Source: Sulfitobacter sp. SK012 (lineage in GTDB: Bacteria > Pseudomonadota > Alphaproteobacteria > Rhodobacterales > Rhodobacteraceae). Taken from it: a DNA stretch of 64,000 nucleotides. The notes beneath the pieces are model-generated. The model saw only the letters and a program-made list of their open reading frames with translations, made no database searches and was not told the origin of the DNA. Location of the stretch: positions 3,844,001 through 3,908,000 of the forward strand of contig NZ_CP025804.1 of assembly GCF_003352085.1 (NCBI RefSeq), given 5' to 3'. Of this stretch, positions 1 through 7,758 are shown piece after piece. Every line of letters starts with the position of its first letter. Position 1 is the first letter of the stretch. A program made the position numbers and the translations under genes.

Positions 1-155
1 TCTTTGAGTGCCTTTCTCTCGTCTTTCTCACGAATAGGCGCCTGAAAAGAACGGACAGACTCCGTTCTCCTTTTTTCAGACCAATTCAAAAAACCGACTG
101 TTTCGGCTGCTTTCGCAGACCGTCAACACTCGAACTACGTGAGGACAGACCAATG
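1..155 (+). repeat. tnsA leader repeat, copy 1
   Basis: This stretch is nearly identical to 857-1009, the leader in front of the intact tnsA-like gene. I count only a handful of differences, including a 2-base indel in an A-run near 90. It ends at the start codon of the chimeric tnsA::tnsB remnant. The left edge is cut by the window, so the repeat may extend further. It contains a perfect terminator-like hairpin. Confidence 0.9.
48..76 (+). terminator. Terminator-like hairpin in leader copy 1
   Basis: Arms AGAACGGA and TCCGTTCT (8 bp, perfect) enclose a 5-base loop. CC and six T follow. It lies about 75 bases before the remnant's start codon, so it is either the terminator of an upstream gene or an attenuator inside the transposase leader. 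The copy at 904-932 is identical. Confidence 0.65.
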
Positions 156-713
156 GGTCATTCAAATTACAACGCTTCGACTTCTTCTGCACAATCGGGT
201 GGGAGAAATACAGTAACAGACGATAATGGCGGCCACGAGTCGTGGGATTATCCATCACCAAAGCTGGCGAAAGCGTCAGCGATCAAATTTGACTCGATCC
301 ACGGTGTCCTGCCGTTCGACGGTGTGCGGAACCCTGGTTTCCGAAGCTCCACATCTATTACGGCTTGGTTCACCTACAAGACTGCCGCAAATGATGGGCA
401 ACCCAAAGTCGCCATTTGTGAAAGTGCCTCCGGAGGTGACTGGCCAATTGATTTGTACTTGATCAAAACTGACAATGCCAACAAGGTACGTTCGAAAGCT
501 GTTGTCGGTAGACTTCTCGGAATGTCTACAAACTACACAGCCGTCAGAAGTCATGCATTGGCTGAAAAGCCGTATGTCGAGCGTTTATTTCGTACTATTG
601 AGTCAGCCTTGCTGAAGCAGACCCATGGCGACACAGGCCAAAATTCGGGAGAGTTTCCTGAGAAGCTGCGGCCTGTCACCCGCTATATTAACCGTTTCTC
701 TTGGTCGCTTTAG
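153..713 (+). pseudogene. tnsA::tnsB chimeric remnant
   Basis: The first ~90 residues match the N-terminus of the tnsA-like product at 1007-1813, up to the ICES motif. The rest matches the middle of the tnsB-like product at 1810-4131, with IKTDN then KPYVERLF in place of VKTDN and KPYIERLF. The TnsA catalytic half, the first DDE aspartate and the TnsB N- and C-terminal regions are therefore missing. The tail after about residue 165 is unrelated. Coding identity to the intact genes is clearly lower than leader identity and most changes are synonymous, so this looks like the remains of a related, not recently copied, transposon. The 186-residue frame is open, so a product could be made. Confidence 0.8.
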
Positions 714-856
714 GTTTCTTCCCCTCCATAGAACTCTGTTTCTGAGCGACCGCTCGAATGTACTTTCGATCTTGGACTATCAACATGACCTGTTCTACCA
801 AAACATACCAAAAGGACGTCGCTCGCAATGATTTGACTGATCAGTGCAAGCCTAAG

Positions 857-1009
857 TCTTTGAGTGTCTTTCTCTCGTCTTTCTCACGAATAGGCGTCTG
901 AAAAGAACGGACAGACTCCGTTCTCCTTTTTTCAGACCAATTCAAAACCGACTGTTTCGGCTGCGTTCGCAGGCCGTCAACACTCGAACTACGTGAGGAC
1001 AGACCAATG
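857..1009 (+). promoter_or_regulatory. tnsA leader repeat, copy 2
   Basis: This is the second copy of the leader at 1-155, immediately upstream of the intact tnsA-tnsB-tnsC operon. GTGAGGAC lies about 10 bases before the tnsA ATG and is a weak ribosome-binding site. No convincing sigma70 -35/-10 pair stands out. Confidence 0.6.
904..932 (+). terminator. Terminator-like hairpin in leader copy 2
   Basis: It has the same 8-bp stem (AGAACGGA/TCCGTTCT), 5-base loop and T6 tract as at 48-76. The hairpin lies about 75 bases before the tnsA start codon. It could end transcription from upstream or attenuate transcription of the transposase operon. Confidence 0.65.
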
Positions 1010-1813
1010 GGTCATTCAAAAAACAAAGCTTCGACTTCTTCTGCACAATCGGGTCGGAGAAATACTGTGACAAACGACAATGGCGGCCATGACGCGTGGG
1101 ACTACTCGCCACCGAAGCTTCCAAAGGCTTCGGCAATCAAGTTGGGCGATATTTATGGGGTGCAGCCATTCGATGGTGTTCGCAATCCTGGGTTCCGGAG
1201 TTCCACATCTCATACGATTTGGCTCACCTACAAGACTGCTGCCAACGATTGGCAACCCAAGGTCGCAATTTGTGAAAGTGCTGCCGAAGCTGCGGTCGCA
1301 ATCGAAGTTCTCCTGTCGCCAGACATTCATGATGTCAGTTTTCAGCCGCTGACGGTCAAATTTGAGATTGATGGCAAGTCGCGTGAATACACGCACGATC
1401 TGCTTATGACTTTCAAATCCGGCCGTCGCAGTCTCGTTTTTGTTCGCAATGGGGAAAGTCTTTCCAGACCCAAAACCTGGCGGGAAATCTCCGCGATCCG
1501 TGAGGCGACACCGCCGACTGCCGCTAATGATTTAGTTGTTATCGATGCCGACGATTATTCCCGGCAGCGTCGAGAGAACCTATTTCGTATGCACGAAATG
1601 GTACAACAAACTGATCAAGAAGCGGACGACCTCACCCTCTTTGCTGCTGAAAACCTTAGTACTCTTTGGCAAATCAAAGACATCTTTCCTCATGTTGCGT
1701 TGCCGCAACGGCGTGTTTTCCGCGCCTGCCTTCGTCTGATCGCACGCAAGAAACTGACTGCCAACATGGATAATGTGATCCTTGAAACCTCCTGCGTGCA
1801 GGTGGCAGCATGA
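1007..1813 (+). CDS. TnsA-like transposon endonuclease subunit (Tn7-like)
   Basis: This 268-residue protein resembles TnsA, the subunit that cuts the 5' ends of Tn7-like elements. A TnsA N-terminal nuclease fold is visible as ES-x2-E at residues 90-94, a following QP, and YTHD with Asp131. In the family the strand after this Asp carries E/Q-x-K; here the aligned positions are Phe145 and Arg147 (LVFVRN), so the second metal ligand and the lysine appear to be lost. The C-terminal part (NDLVVID, then RQRRENLFR) fits the TnsA C-terminal domain that contacts TnsC. The stop overlaps the tnsB start by 4 bases, which indicates translational coupling. I am fairly sure of the family from operon position and motifs; whether it still cleaves is doubtful. 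Confidence 0.82.
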   Translation: MGHSKNKASTSSAQSGRRNTVTNDNGGHDAWDYSPPKLPKASAIKLGDIYGVQPFDGVRNPGFRSSTSHTIWLTYKTAANDWQPKVAICESAAEAAVAIEVLLSPDIHDVSFQPLTVKFEIDGKSREYTHDLLMTFKSGRRSLVFVRNGESLSRPKTWREISAIREATPPTAANDLVVIDADDYSRQRRENLFRMHEMVQQTDQEADDLTLFAAENLSTLWQIKDIFPHVALPQRRVFRACLRLIARKKLTANMDNVILETSCVQVAA

Positions 1814-4131
1814 GCTTTATCCCCCGATACAACTACGCCACTGGGACCAAGGTGACACTCGTTAACAAGGAGATGGCGTTCGGTTCTAAGACCGACGACG
1901 GATACGAATTGATGGACCTCGAAACGGGCGAAATCACCGTCATGGGGTTTTCCCAATACGTTGGACTGTTGAAAACAGCCGCAGTAAACGTGGAAAGTTC
2001 GAGTCCTTTGGCAGTTGGTGTTGTTGAACGGCGCCTTGGCGACCTGAAGACAGCTGAGCAACTTCCAATGTTTCAGCAAGAACATGGACATTTCCGCCGG
2101 GCAATCTGCGTCGCTGCCGAAACATTGGAAACCAAACTCCGTTTCGAGCTGTGCAAGCCAAGTCTTCGCTTAACAGGTCCGCTTTTGAATAAGGCTGAGA
2201 ACCGGAAATTCATTTGCAAGATCGCGACAGATATTCTTGGCAAAAAGGTGCGTTCCTCCAGTTCTCGCGGCGGCAGAAATTCAGAATGGGTTCTCTATGC
2301 AGGGCGCACAATCTTAAAATACTTAGCGCTATATGATGATTTGGGACCTGACGAAGATCCCATCGCTGCTCTCGCGACACGAGATCATCTGAAGGGAAAT
2401 CGGCTCCAAAGACTCGCAAACAGGCTGTTAGAGCTAATGACCAAGGCATGGGAAGAAATCGGGTTGGATCTAAAGGCCACCTCCCCGGCCAACGTTTACA
2501 AGCACCTACAGATGCTGGTTCATGAGGAAAACCAAGTCCGAAAGAGGAATGGACTGAAGCCGTTAATTGCACCCTCTCAGAAGACTCTGACAGCCCATAG
2601 AAACTACCTCCTCAGTCCCACTGAGTTATTGGTTGCAACTAAGGGCGTACGTCATGCTCGCAACAAAAGGGGGCGCGGTAGCAGCGATATTCGTGCCTTG
2701 TGTCCAGGCGAGCTTGTCGAAGTAGATGAATGCAAACTTTCGCTGATCTCTTGTGCCAAGGCGCAGGGCTATTGGGAGCACCTATCATGTGATGACAAAA
2801 AGACGCTCGAAGAAATGGACGAAGAAGTTCGAAAGCGACTTACCCTGCTCGTGATGATCGACGTTGCGACCAGAATGCCGCTGGCTTGGATCCTCTGCAA
2901 TGATCCCACGACCGAGGCGACATTGGCCCTCTATAGGATGGCAACACGGGACAAAACCAAAGAAAAAAAGAAGTATGACTGCAAAGGCGACCCGGCCCCG
3001 GCAATGGGTTTAGGCATGGTCAAAACTGACAATGGCGTTGCACTGCGCAACAGCGTTGCTGTCAGTTGCCTTCTCGGACTGTCTGCAAACTACACGGCAG
3101 TTCGAACTTCTGCTTCCGCTGACAAGCCTTACATCGAGCGTCTCTTTGGCACTAATGAGTCAACCTTACTTAAACTGATCCATGGCTACACAGGCCGAAA
3201 AGCGGGCGAAATTCCTGGCTATGATGCCAAAGCCAATGGTGTCCTTGATATTGATGAACTCTACGGAATTCTAACTCGGTTCTTCATCGATGAATATCCT
3301 TCCATGCGGCATATGGGGGTTGGGATGGGTGGCCGACGCCCCGCTGAGGTCCTCAATGAGCTCAATGAGAACCGTGGGTTGTTTAAACCGTTGAACGAAG
3401 ACCAGCGCCGAATTCATCTGGGATGGAAAAGCGAGGTAACACCAAACGATGAAGGTGTTCGGGTGTTTAGCGGAATTTGGTACAATTCGGAGGCGTTTCA
3501 GATCGCTATCGACCGCGAGCCAGGGGTCAAAGTTACGGTGTTCGTCGATCCAGACAACGTAACTGAAGCGACAGCCATCATTCCCGGTGTCGCAGGCGAA
3601 TTCCGGCTTCAGCTTCAGGTTACGGCATTTGCGGATCTGACTGTTTCGGAGGTGATCGAAGTAACGCAGGCCTATCGCAAGGAGAATCCAGGCGTCACCG
3701 AGATCTATGAGGACCGAATTGCATCAGAACAGCGTCGGCGATTTGACCAGCTGAGGAAAATCGGTGTCGAACGAAATCTGCCTCGGAGCTATTCTACCAT
3801 CGATGAAATTCGAAACAGAGCCGCCTCCGTGTTCAGTGGTGCTCGCGTCATTCAGTCGTCTGGGAATACTCAAACAGTGCGCCCCGGTGACATCAATTCA
3901 GGCGTAAGTGGTCCGGGGGTCCTTTCCATCGGCAACGGCGAAGCGGTCACAGGCGATCTGGATGGTAATCCGGCCACCGTTTCCATCAAAGGCACCTCTG
4001 AAGCTGCCGCAGGGGCAACATCTGTTGATGGTGCCGAAGACCCGAAGGCTGCCCCTCCCCTCGAGGCAAAAACACTTGATCCCAAACACCAGCCAATCGG
4101 CAGGCCCAAAACCAAAGGTACGTTCAAATGA
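1810..4131 (+). CDS. TnsB-like DDE transposase (Tn7-like)
   Basis: This 773-residue protein is the strand-transfer transposase of a Tn7-like element and would act on the transposon 3' ends. The catalytic triad is visible: Asp306 (VEVDE), Asp407 (VKTDN) and Glu443 (KPYIERLF), which is DD(35)E spacing of the retroviral-integrase fold. The N-terminal ~250 residues would hold the helix-turn-helix end-binding domains. Residues ~510-600 look like the Mu-type beta-barrel that follows the core. The last ~80 residues are Gly/Pro/Ala-rich and low in complexity, as in tails that contact TnsC. It overlaps both neighbours by ATGA. It looks intact. Confidence 0.9.
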   Translation: MSFIPRYNYATGTKVTLVNKEMAFGSKTDDGYELMDLETGEITVMGFSQYVGLLKTAAVNVESSSPLAVGVVERRLGDLKTAEQLPMFQQEHGHFRRAICVAAETLETKLRFELCKPSLRLTGPLLNKAENRKFICKIATDILGKKVRSSSSRGGRNSEWVLYAGRTILKYLALYDDLGPDEDPIAALATRDHLKGNRLQRLANRLLELMTKAWEEIGLDLKATSPANVYKHLQMLVHEENQVRKRNGLKPLIAPSQKTLTAHRNYLLSPTELLVATKGVRHARNKRGRGSSDIRALCPGELVEVDECKLSLISCAKAQGYWEHLSCDDKKTLEEMDEEVRKRLTLLVMIDVATRMPLAWILCNDPTTEATLALYRMATRDKTKEKKKYDCKGDPAPAMGLGMVKTDNGVALRNSVAVSCLLGLSANYTAVRTSASADKPYIERLFGTNESTLLKLIHGYTGRKAGEIPGYDAKANGVLDIDELYGILTRFFIDEYPSMRHMGVGMGGRRPAEVLNELNENRGLFKPLNEDQRRIHLGWKSEVTPNDEGVRVFSGIWYNSEAFQIAIDREPGVKVTVFVDPDNVTEATAIIPGVAGEFRLQLQVTAFADLTVSEVIEVTQAYRKENPGVTEIYEDRIASEQRRRFDQLRKIGVERNLPRSYSTIDEIRNRAASVFSGARVIQSSGNTQTVRPGDINSGVSGPGVLSIGNGEAVTGDLDGNPATVSIKGTSEAAAGATSVDGAEDPKAAPPLEAKTLDPKHQPIGRPKTKGTFK

Positions 4132-5069
4132 ACTATTTAGATATGGAAGACATTTCAATCGCTGAGCCGCTGAAAATGGGTCATTTTGAATTGCCGCGGG
4201 CAGAAAAGTTGAGGGGCGTATTTAAGAGATGTTTGCGGGAGTATTACGTAAGCCAAATGGCTGGAAATCTGGAGGTGCGTGGACTGGTCGTCACTGGAGA
4301 GTCGAGAGTTGGCAAAACTCGCGAGTTGAAAAAACTGATCAGCGATTTCAACGAAAGTGAGACACCCATGCCAGATGGGCGACCGGCAGAGATCGTCAGC
4401 TGCCTACTTTCCGGTCGAGTTACATTCAAAGATCTTGGCATCAAGACACTGAAAGCTCTCGGATATGATATCCAAGGAACCCGTACCCAAGAGTACATCT
4501 GGGAGATGGTCCTTCATCAAGCTAAACAGCAGGGCGTTATTGGAATTCACTATGACGAATGCCAGCATGTCTTCAGCGACGGGGCCAAATCTAACAGGGT
4601 TTTTCTGGACAGTTTTAAGTCCATGATGAAAGAGACGCGCTGGCCTTTGATGATGATCCTGTCGGGTGTGCCAGCGTTGAACAAATATATTCAGTCTTAC
4701 GAACAACTGGAAAACCTTGTGGAGCCAGTTCGTTTTCACGAGATCAATATGAAGCGCGATGAAGAAGATCTTGTCAGGCTGCTTTACCTCTATGCGGATC
4801 AAGTCGAAATCAACATCGAGCAACTTGTGACGCCAGATTTTTTGGCCCGCCTTGACTATGCTTGTTCACATCGATGGGGCCTTGTCATTGAACTTTTGAT
4901 TGAGACGTTGATTGAAGCGAAGCTGAAGAAGAAAACGCAACTTCGTGCCAAAGATTTTGCGAAGCAATTCGCCTTGAAAACGGGCACTCGCGAAGATTAT
5001 TCGCCGTTCACGGCCCCGGATTTCAGGGAAGCATTCGACAGTCAAAAGTTACTTGATCTGCACAGATAA
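4128..5069 (+). CDS. TnsC/TniB-like AAA+ regulator
   Basis: This 313-residue ATPase would link target selection to the transposase. Walker A is GESRVGKT at residues 57-64, and Walker B is GIHYDEC with Asp143-Glu144. A sensor-type serine follows in MMILSG (MMKETRWPLMMILSGVP region). It is shorter than Tn7 TnsC and close in size to TniB. It starts inside the tnsB stop codon (ATGA) and is followed by a strong terminator. No tniQ or tnsD gene follows directly; the only TniQ in the window is at 35.0-36.7 kb on the other strand. Confidence 0.88.
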   Translation: MNYLDMEDISIAEPLKMGHFELPRAEKLRGVFKRCLREYYVSQMAGNLEVRGLVVTGESRVGKTRELKKLISDFNESETPMPDGRPAEIVSCLLSGRVTFKDLGIKTLKALGYDIQGTRTQEYIWEMVLHQAKQQGVIGIHYDECQHVFSDGAKSNRVFLDSFKSMMKETRWPLMMILSGVPALNKYIQSYEQLENLVEPVRFHEINMKRDEEDLVRLLYLYADQVEINIEQLVTPDFLARLDYACSHRWGLVIELLIETLIEAKLKKKTQLRAKDFAKQFALKTGTREDYSPFTAPDFREAFDSQKLLDLHR

Positions 5070-5103
5070 AGGCGGCCACAAAAGACGCCTCGAAGATGAA
5101 ACC

Positions 5104-5131
5104 GGCCCGCCTTTTGGCGGGCCTTTTCTTT
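5104..5131 (+). terminator. Rho-independent terminator after tnsC
   Basis: GGCCCGCC, a TTTT loop and GGCGGGCC form a perfect 8-bp GC stem followed by a T-rich run. It lies 35 bases after the tnsC stop codon and closes the tnsABC operon. Confidence 0.92.
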
Positions 5132-5141
5132 GGAATCCCAT

Positions 5142-5272
5142 GTGCACGCTTATGCTTCCAACGTGCACGCTTATGGCATGCCGCACAAATCGAACCCTCA
5201 TAACCAGTTGATAATTAACTACTTTTTATGCATCCGAAATACTGGCCTCAGTGATTCGTGCACGCTTATGCT
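5142..5272 (+). repeat. Three direct copies of GTGCACGCTTATG
   Basis: The motif GTGCACGCTTATG(C/G) occurs at 5142-5155, 5163-5176 and 5259-5272, all in one orientation. The first two start 21 bases apart, about two helical turns. They lie just beyond the tnsABC terminator, so transposase-binding sites near an element end are one reading. No matching motif was found upstream of tnsA. Confidence 0.75.
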
Positions 5273-5279
5273 CCATTGG

Positions 5280-5597
5280 CATCAGCAGAACAAGCAGTCA
5301 GGTCCTCCAAGGGTCCCCGGAATGCCCCTGTTAATGCCCCACTGTTCAGGGTCCTCTCTGGGCCCTCCGGGACAGGGTAACCTCAGGGGCTACCTTCCAG
5401 TTATTAGGGGAATTATGGGGGGAGATAATACCTAGTAGGTAATAGGTATAAGTAATGGATAAGATGAGAAGATAATAGTAGAAGACCCTAGTAGATCTCC
5501 CCTAGAAGACTACCCTAGTAGGTATAATTATTATTACCCAGATAATCCCTACTCTCCCTCACAATACCCCTAACCCCTATGAGCCAAAGGACCCCTT
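5280..5597. other. Non-coding stretch with CCTAGTAG motifs
   Basis: No gene is evident. CCTAGTAG recurs at about 5431, 5487 and 5513, mixed with GGTAATAGG, GATAATAG and TATTATTA tracts, giving short degenerate palindromes in a purine/pyrimidine-skewed region. GGGTCC/GGACCC-like runs precede it at 5300-5390. The function is unknown; a protein-binding array or an old plasmid or phage control region is possible. Confidence 0.5.
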
Positions 5598-5918
5598 ATG
5601 ATTCAAGAGATAGAGGACCCTTGGCACTCCCGCCCCATTGATGTGCACAGGTGGTCGGATCATCCTGAGGTGGCTCAGTTCGTGGACAGGGTGTGGGAGG
5701 AAGGGCACCTGCCTGACGATGTGGTAAAGGGACCGGGGCCAAAGCCTAAGATGGCGTTCAGGAAGCAGCTAAGGGTGCTGATTTTGGACCTTTATGTGGC
5801 TTGGTTGGAGGATCCAGAACTGTGCATTGGGATGCCGATGTCGGTCAACTCGTGGAAGACAACCACGTCGTCTTCATTGAGGTTGAAGGGGTCCATGCTC
5901 AGCCCCTCTGAAAGATGA
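5598..5918 (+). CDS. Hypothetical protein, probably truncated
   Basis: I do not recognise a named family. The first ~85 residues look like a conserved globular segment (HRWSDHPEV, a basic KPKMAFRKQ, then LDLYVAWLEDPEL). After about residue 85 the sequence turns into serine/threonine-rich text that does not look conserved, so the 3' end may be a deletion junction. A 60-base piece of the same gene (encoding DDVVKGPGPKPKMA) recurs at 7974-8036, so related copies have been broken up in this island. The end overlaps the convergent gene at 5899-6129 by 20 bases. Confidence 0.5.
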   Translation: MIQEIEDPWHSRPIDVHRWSDHPEVAQFVDRVWEEGHLPDDVVKGPGPKPKMAFRKQLRVLILDLYVAWLEDPELCIGMPMSVNSWKTTTSSSLRLKGSMLSPSER

Positions 5919-6129
5919 GGTCTGGCAGGACTGCGCCCAATACAAAGCTCAGAGGTACAGGGAGCGACACTGGCAAAGCCCAGGAGGGCACGATCGCCAA
6001 CACGATCAGCAGGACAGCGATACTCTGAGGCGCTGCGAGGGTGAGGTCAAAACGTCGCTTGAGCGCGTAAGACAAGGCCAGCCGGAAGCCGACCCCAGCT
6101 GCGAACAGCAGCGTAAAGGTAGAAAACAT
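5899..6129 (-). CDS. Small membrane protein
   Basis: A 76-residue hydrophobic protein with an N-terminal membrane segment (TFTLLFAAGVGF), a basic stretch (KRRFD) and one or two further segments (SIAVLLIVLAIVPSWAL, then a proline-rich VPLSFVLGAVLPDL). No family is recognised; size and pattern would fit a holin-like or other small inner-membrane protein. GGAG lies 8 bases before the start codon. The start codon itself sits in one arm of a perfect 10-bp inverted repeat, described separately. Confidence 0.55.
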   Translation of the reverse strand: MFSTFTLLFAAGVGFRLALSYALKRRFDLTLAAPQSIAVLLIVLAIVPSWALPVSLPVPLSFVLGAVLPDLIFQRG

Positions 6130-6164
6130 CTATACATCTCCATGAAGGTTTCTTTGTATAGATG
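6127..6164 (-). promoter_or_regulatory. Hairpin over a start codon
   Basis: Perfect 10-bp inverted repeat: CATCTATACA at 6127-6136 and TGTATAGATG at 6155-6164, with an 18-base spacer. Read on the minus strand, the 3' arm contains the ATG of the 76-residue membrane protein and the loop holds its GGAG ribosome-binding site. Folding of the mRNA would block initiation. Confidence 0.6.
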
Positions 6165-6230
6165 CCTGTGTTTACTCAGTTTTCGGACACAATCTGTGTT
6201 GGTTGGTTGATTTTTCTGGAAGAAGAATGA

Positions 6231-6542
6231 ATGGTTGAATTCTCACGAGAAGAACTAGAATTAGTTGAGCTTTTTTTGCAAACGAAGAGCCGGAATCCTG
6301 GCCCGTTTAGCTTCAAGGGGCACTCCGAATATTTTAAGGCGTCAACTGCAACGGACAAGGATGCAAAATCTAAAGCACTGGAACTTGGGAAGCGACTCAA
6401 GCAGCCGGTAGAAGGCGCAGACGACCAGCGCATGAAATTCAGGGTTCCCTGCTATGACGATGACGGAGAGGCAAAAAAATGGGTGGTGGGAGTATTTCTT
6501 ACACATTCATCCCAAATTAGTTCCACCATTCGTAACCGGTGA
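6231..6542 (+). CDS. Hypothetical protein
   Basis: A 103-residue, charged protein with no recognised domain. The N-terminal half is helical and acidic (SREELELVELFLQTK), with a GH-containing middle and a DDDGE segment near residue 77. The last ~15 residues (SSQISSTIRNR) are not obviously conserved. No strong ribosome-binding site precedes the ATG. It may be real but is unsupported by context. Confidence 0.4.
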   Translation: MVEFSREELELVELFLQTKSRNPGPFSFKGHSEYFKASTATDKDAKSKALELGKRLKQPVEGADDQRMKFRVPCYDDDGEAKKWVVGVFLTHSSQISSTIRNR

Positions 6543-6599
6543 ACACATCGTTGCCCCATGAGCGCCTCTCGGAAAGAATGTAGGATCGGTATGATATTC

Positions 6600-6835
6600 T
6601 CGGTTCGCCTTGGGAAAATTTACGTAACTCCGTCCAATGATCGAATTAACCGATCGATTCTGCCCAAAGCGTTTAAGGGTGGGGAAATTTGCTTGTTTCC
6701 AAACTCACCACATTCAAGCTGTCTGCTTCGAACTGTATAGAACTAGTGGACAACACATTGAAAATAAGGCGGAATAACGGCAAATTTTAGAATTAGTAGT
6801 GTTCCCCTATGCACGACAAGGCGTTAATTTAAAGC
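6600..6835 (-). pseudogene. Remnant of an unknown gene, inverted copy 1
   Basis: Read on the minus strand this encodes KFAVIPPYF, then after a stop RQLECGEFGNKQ and IDRLIRSL. The same protein-level pattern (KFAVIPPYF, QLEWIKFGNKQ, IDQMIRLI) occurs on the plus strand at 12120-12349. Nucleotide similarity extends over about 200 bases, with a ~25-base nearly exact core at 6762-6792. Both copies lack starts, and this one has a stop codon. Confidence 0.6.
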
Positions 6836-6902
6836 TCGGGTAATTAGTCTGAATCCTTAATTGGTCGTCTGGTTATAAATGGTAAAAATTCTGGAGATTA
6901 AA

Positions 6903-7538
6903 ATGCGTATTAAACTTTTAGTGGCCGCTGGCCTTTTGGCTATTTCTGCTGTGGCATCCACTTCTGCCATGGCGGCAACCGTTGGGACTGCTGCAACTGG
7001 CTCTGGCAGTGTCGGTGGTTTTGTCATGAACGGCGGTCAGGCAATGGTCGACGTGAGCAACGGGGCTTACACAAGCGTTCCGGGCGACACTAGTCCTGAA
7101 TCAACATGGGTTTGGGATACCGCCGCCAATCAAATCGAGCAGACAAATACCTTTGTTTGGACTTTTGACTTGAGCGGGTATGACAGTTCTACCGCTGTAC
7201 TGTCAGGGCTCTGGGGCGTAGACAACTACGGCACGGCATCGTTGAACGGTTCTCTCATCAGCCAGATCGATTTCGGTTTCGCTGCATTTGAATTTCCGTT
7301 AGCCGCAGTCGTTGGTGCTACATCAACGCCAGTCTTTTTGGCTGGGATGAATGAACTATCCTTTTCGGTGACAAATGGCTTCCAAGTTCAAACAACTGCT
7401 AACGCTGGTCCTGGTGCTTTCAGAGCCGGTGTTGAGGTAACTGCTGAATTGACGCCAGTTCCACTTCCAGCTGCCTTGCCATTGTTGCTGGCAGGTCTTG
7501 GTGGCTTGGGCATGATGCGCCGCAAGAAAACCAGCTGA
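6903..7538 (+). CDS. VPLPA-CTERM sorting domain surface protein
   Basis: This 211-residue protein has a classic signal peptide (MRIKLLVAAGLLAISAVAS to SAMA) and a C-terminal sorting signal: VPLPAALPLLLAGLGGLG followed by MMRRKK. VPLPA-CTERM is the Rhodobacteraceae counterpart of PEP-CTERM, processed by exosortase D, and cargo proteins are usually exported with exopolysaccharide. The body is Gly/Ser/Thr-rich with aromatic strands, probably a beta-sandwich. I chose the ATG at 6903 over one at 6879 because GGAG lies 8 bases upstream and the signal peptide then starts with MRIK. A terminator follows. No exosortase gene is in the window. Confidence 0.88.
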   Translation: MRIKLLVAAGLLAISAVASTSAMAATVGTAATGSGSVGGFVMNGGQAMVDVSNGAYTSVPGDTSPESTWVWDTAANQIEQTNTFVWTFDLSGYDSSTAVLSGLWGVDNYGTASLNGSLISQIDFGFAAFEFPLAAVVGATSTPVFLAGMNELSFSVTNGFQVQTTANAGPGAFRAGVEVTAELTPVPLPAALPLLLAGLGGLGMMRRKKTS

Positions 7539-7565
7539 TCTAATTGATCAACTAACTAATTGAGG

Positions 7566-7600
7566 GGGGGGCGGCCAAAGGGTCGGCCCCTTTTTCCTTT
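7566..7600 (+). terminator. Terminator after the VPLPA-CTERM gene
   Basis: A GC-rich imperfect inverted repeat (GGGGCGGCC, AAAG, GGTCGGCCCC) is followed by TTTTTCCTTT. It starts about 27 bases after the stop codon. Confidence 0.7.
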
Positions 7601-7608
7601 GGAACGGG

Positions 7609-7758
7609 TTAGTCAGGGATGCCAAACTTTGAGTTTGTGAAGGCTCGAACCTCGGCCCATCGGTCGGCCATTTCATTGGTGTTGAATCCACCACGGGTAA
7701 GATAGACTAGGATGCCCCAGAACGCCCAACGGATCAGAGATCGAATAAACAGTTTCAT
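7609..7758 (-). CDS. 49-residue membrane-anchored small protein
   Basis: A 150-base frame encodes a short protein with a basic start (MKLFIRSLIRW), one membrane segment (AFWGILVYL) and a polar tail (NEMADRWAEVRAF). The start codon directly follows the conserved promoter-leader module at 7759-7883, whose CTAGGAACACATA supplies the ribosome-binding site. Placement at the exact output of that module is the main argument that it is real. No family recognised. Confidence 0.6.
   Translation of the reverse strand: MKLFIRSLIRWAFWGILVYLTRGGFNTNEMADRWAEVRAFTNSKFGIPD

Noticed and set aside
5142..5272. CRISPR array
   Set aside because: Only three 14-base repeats with unequal spacing; repeats are too short.
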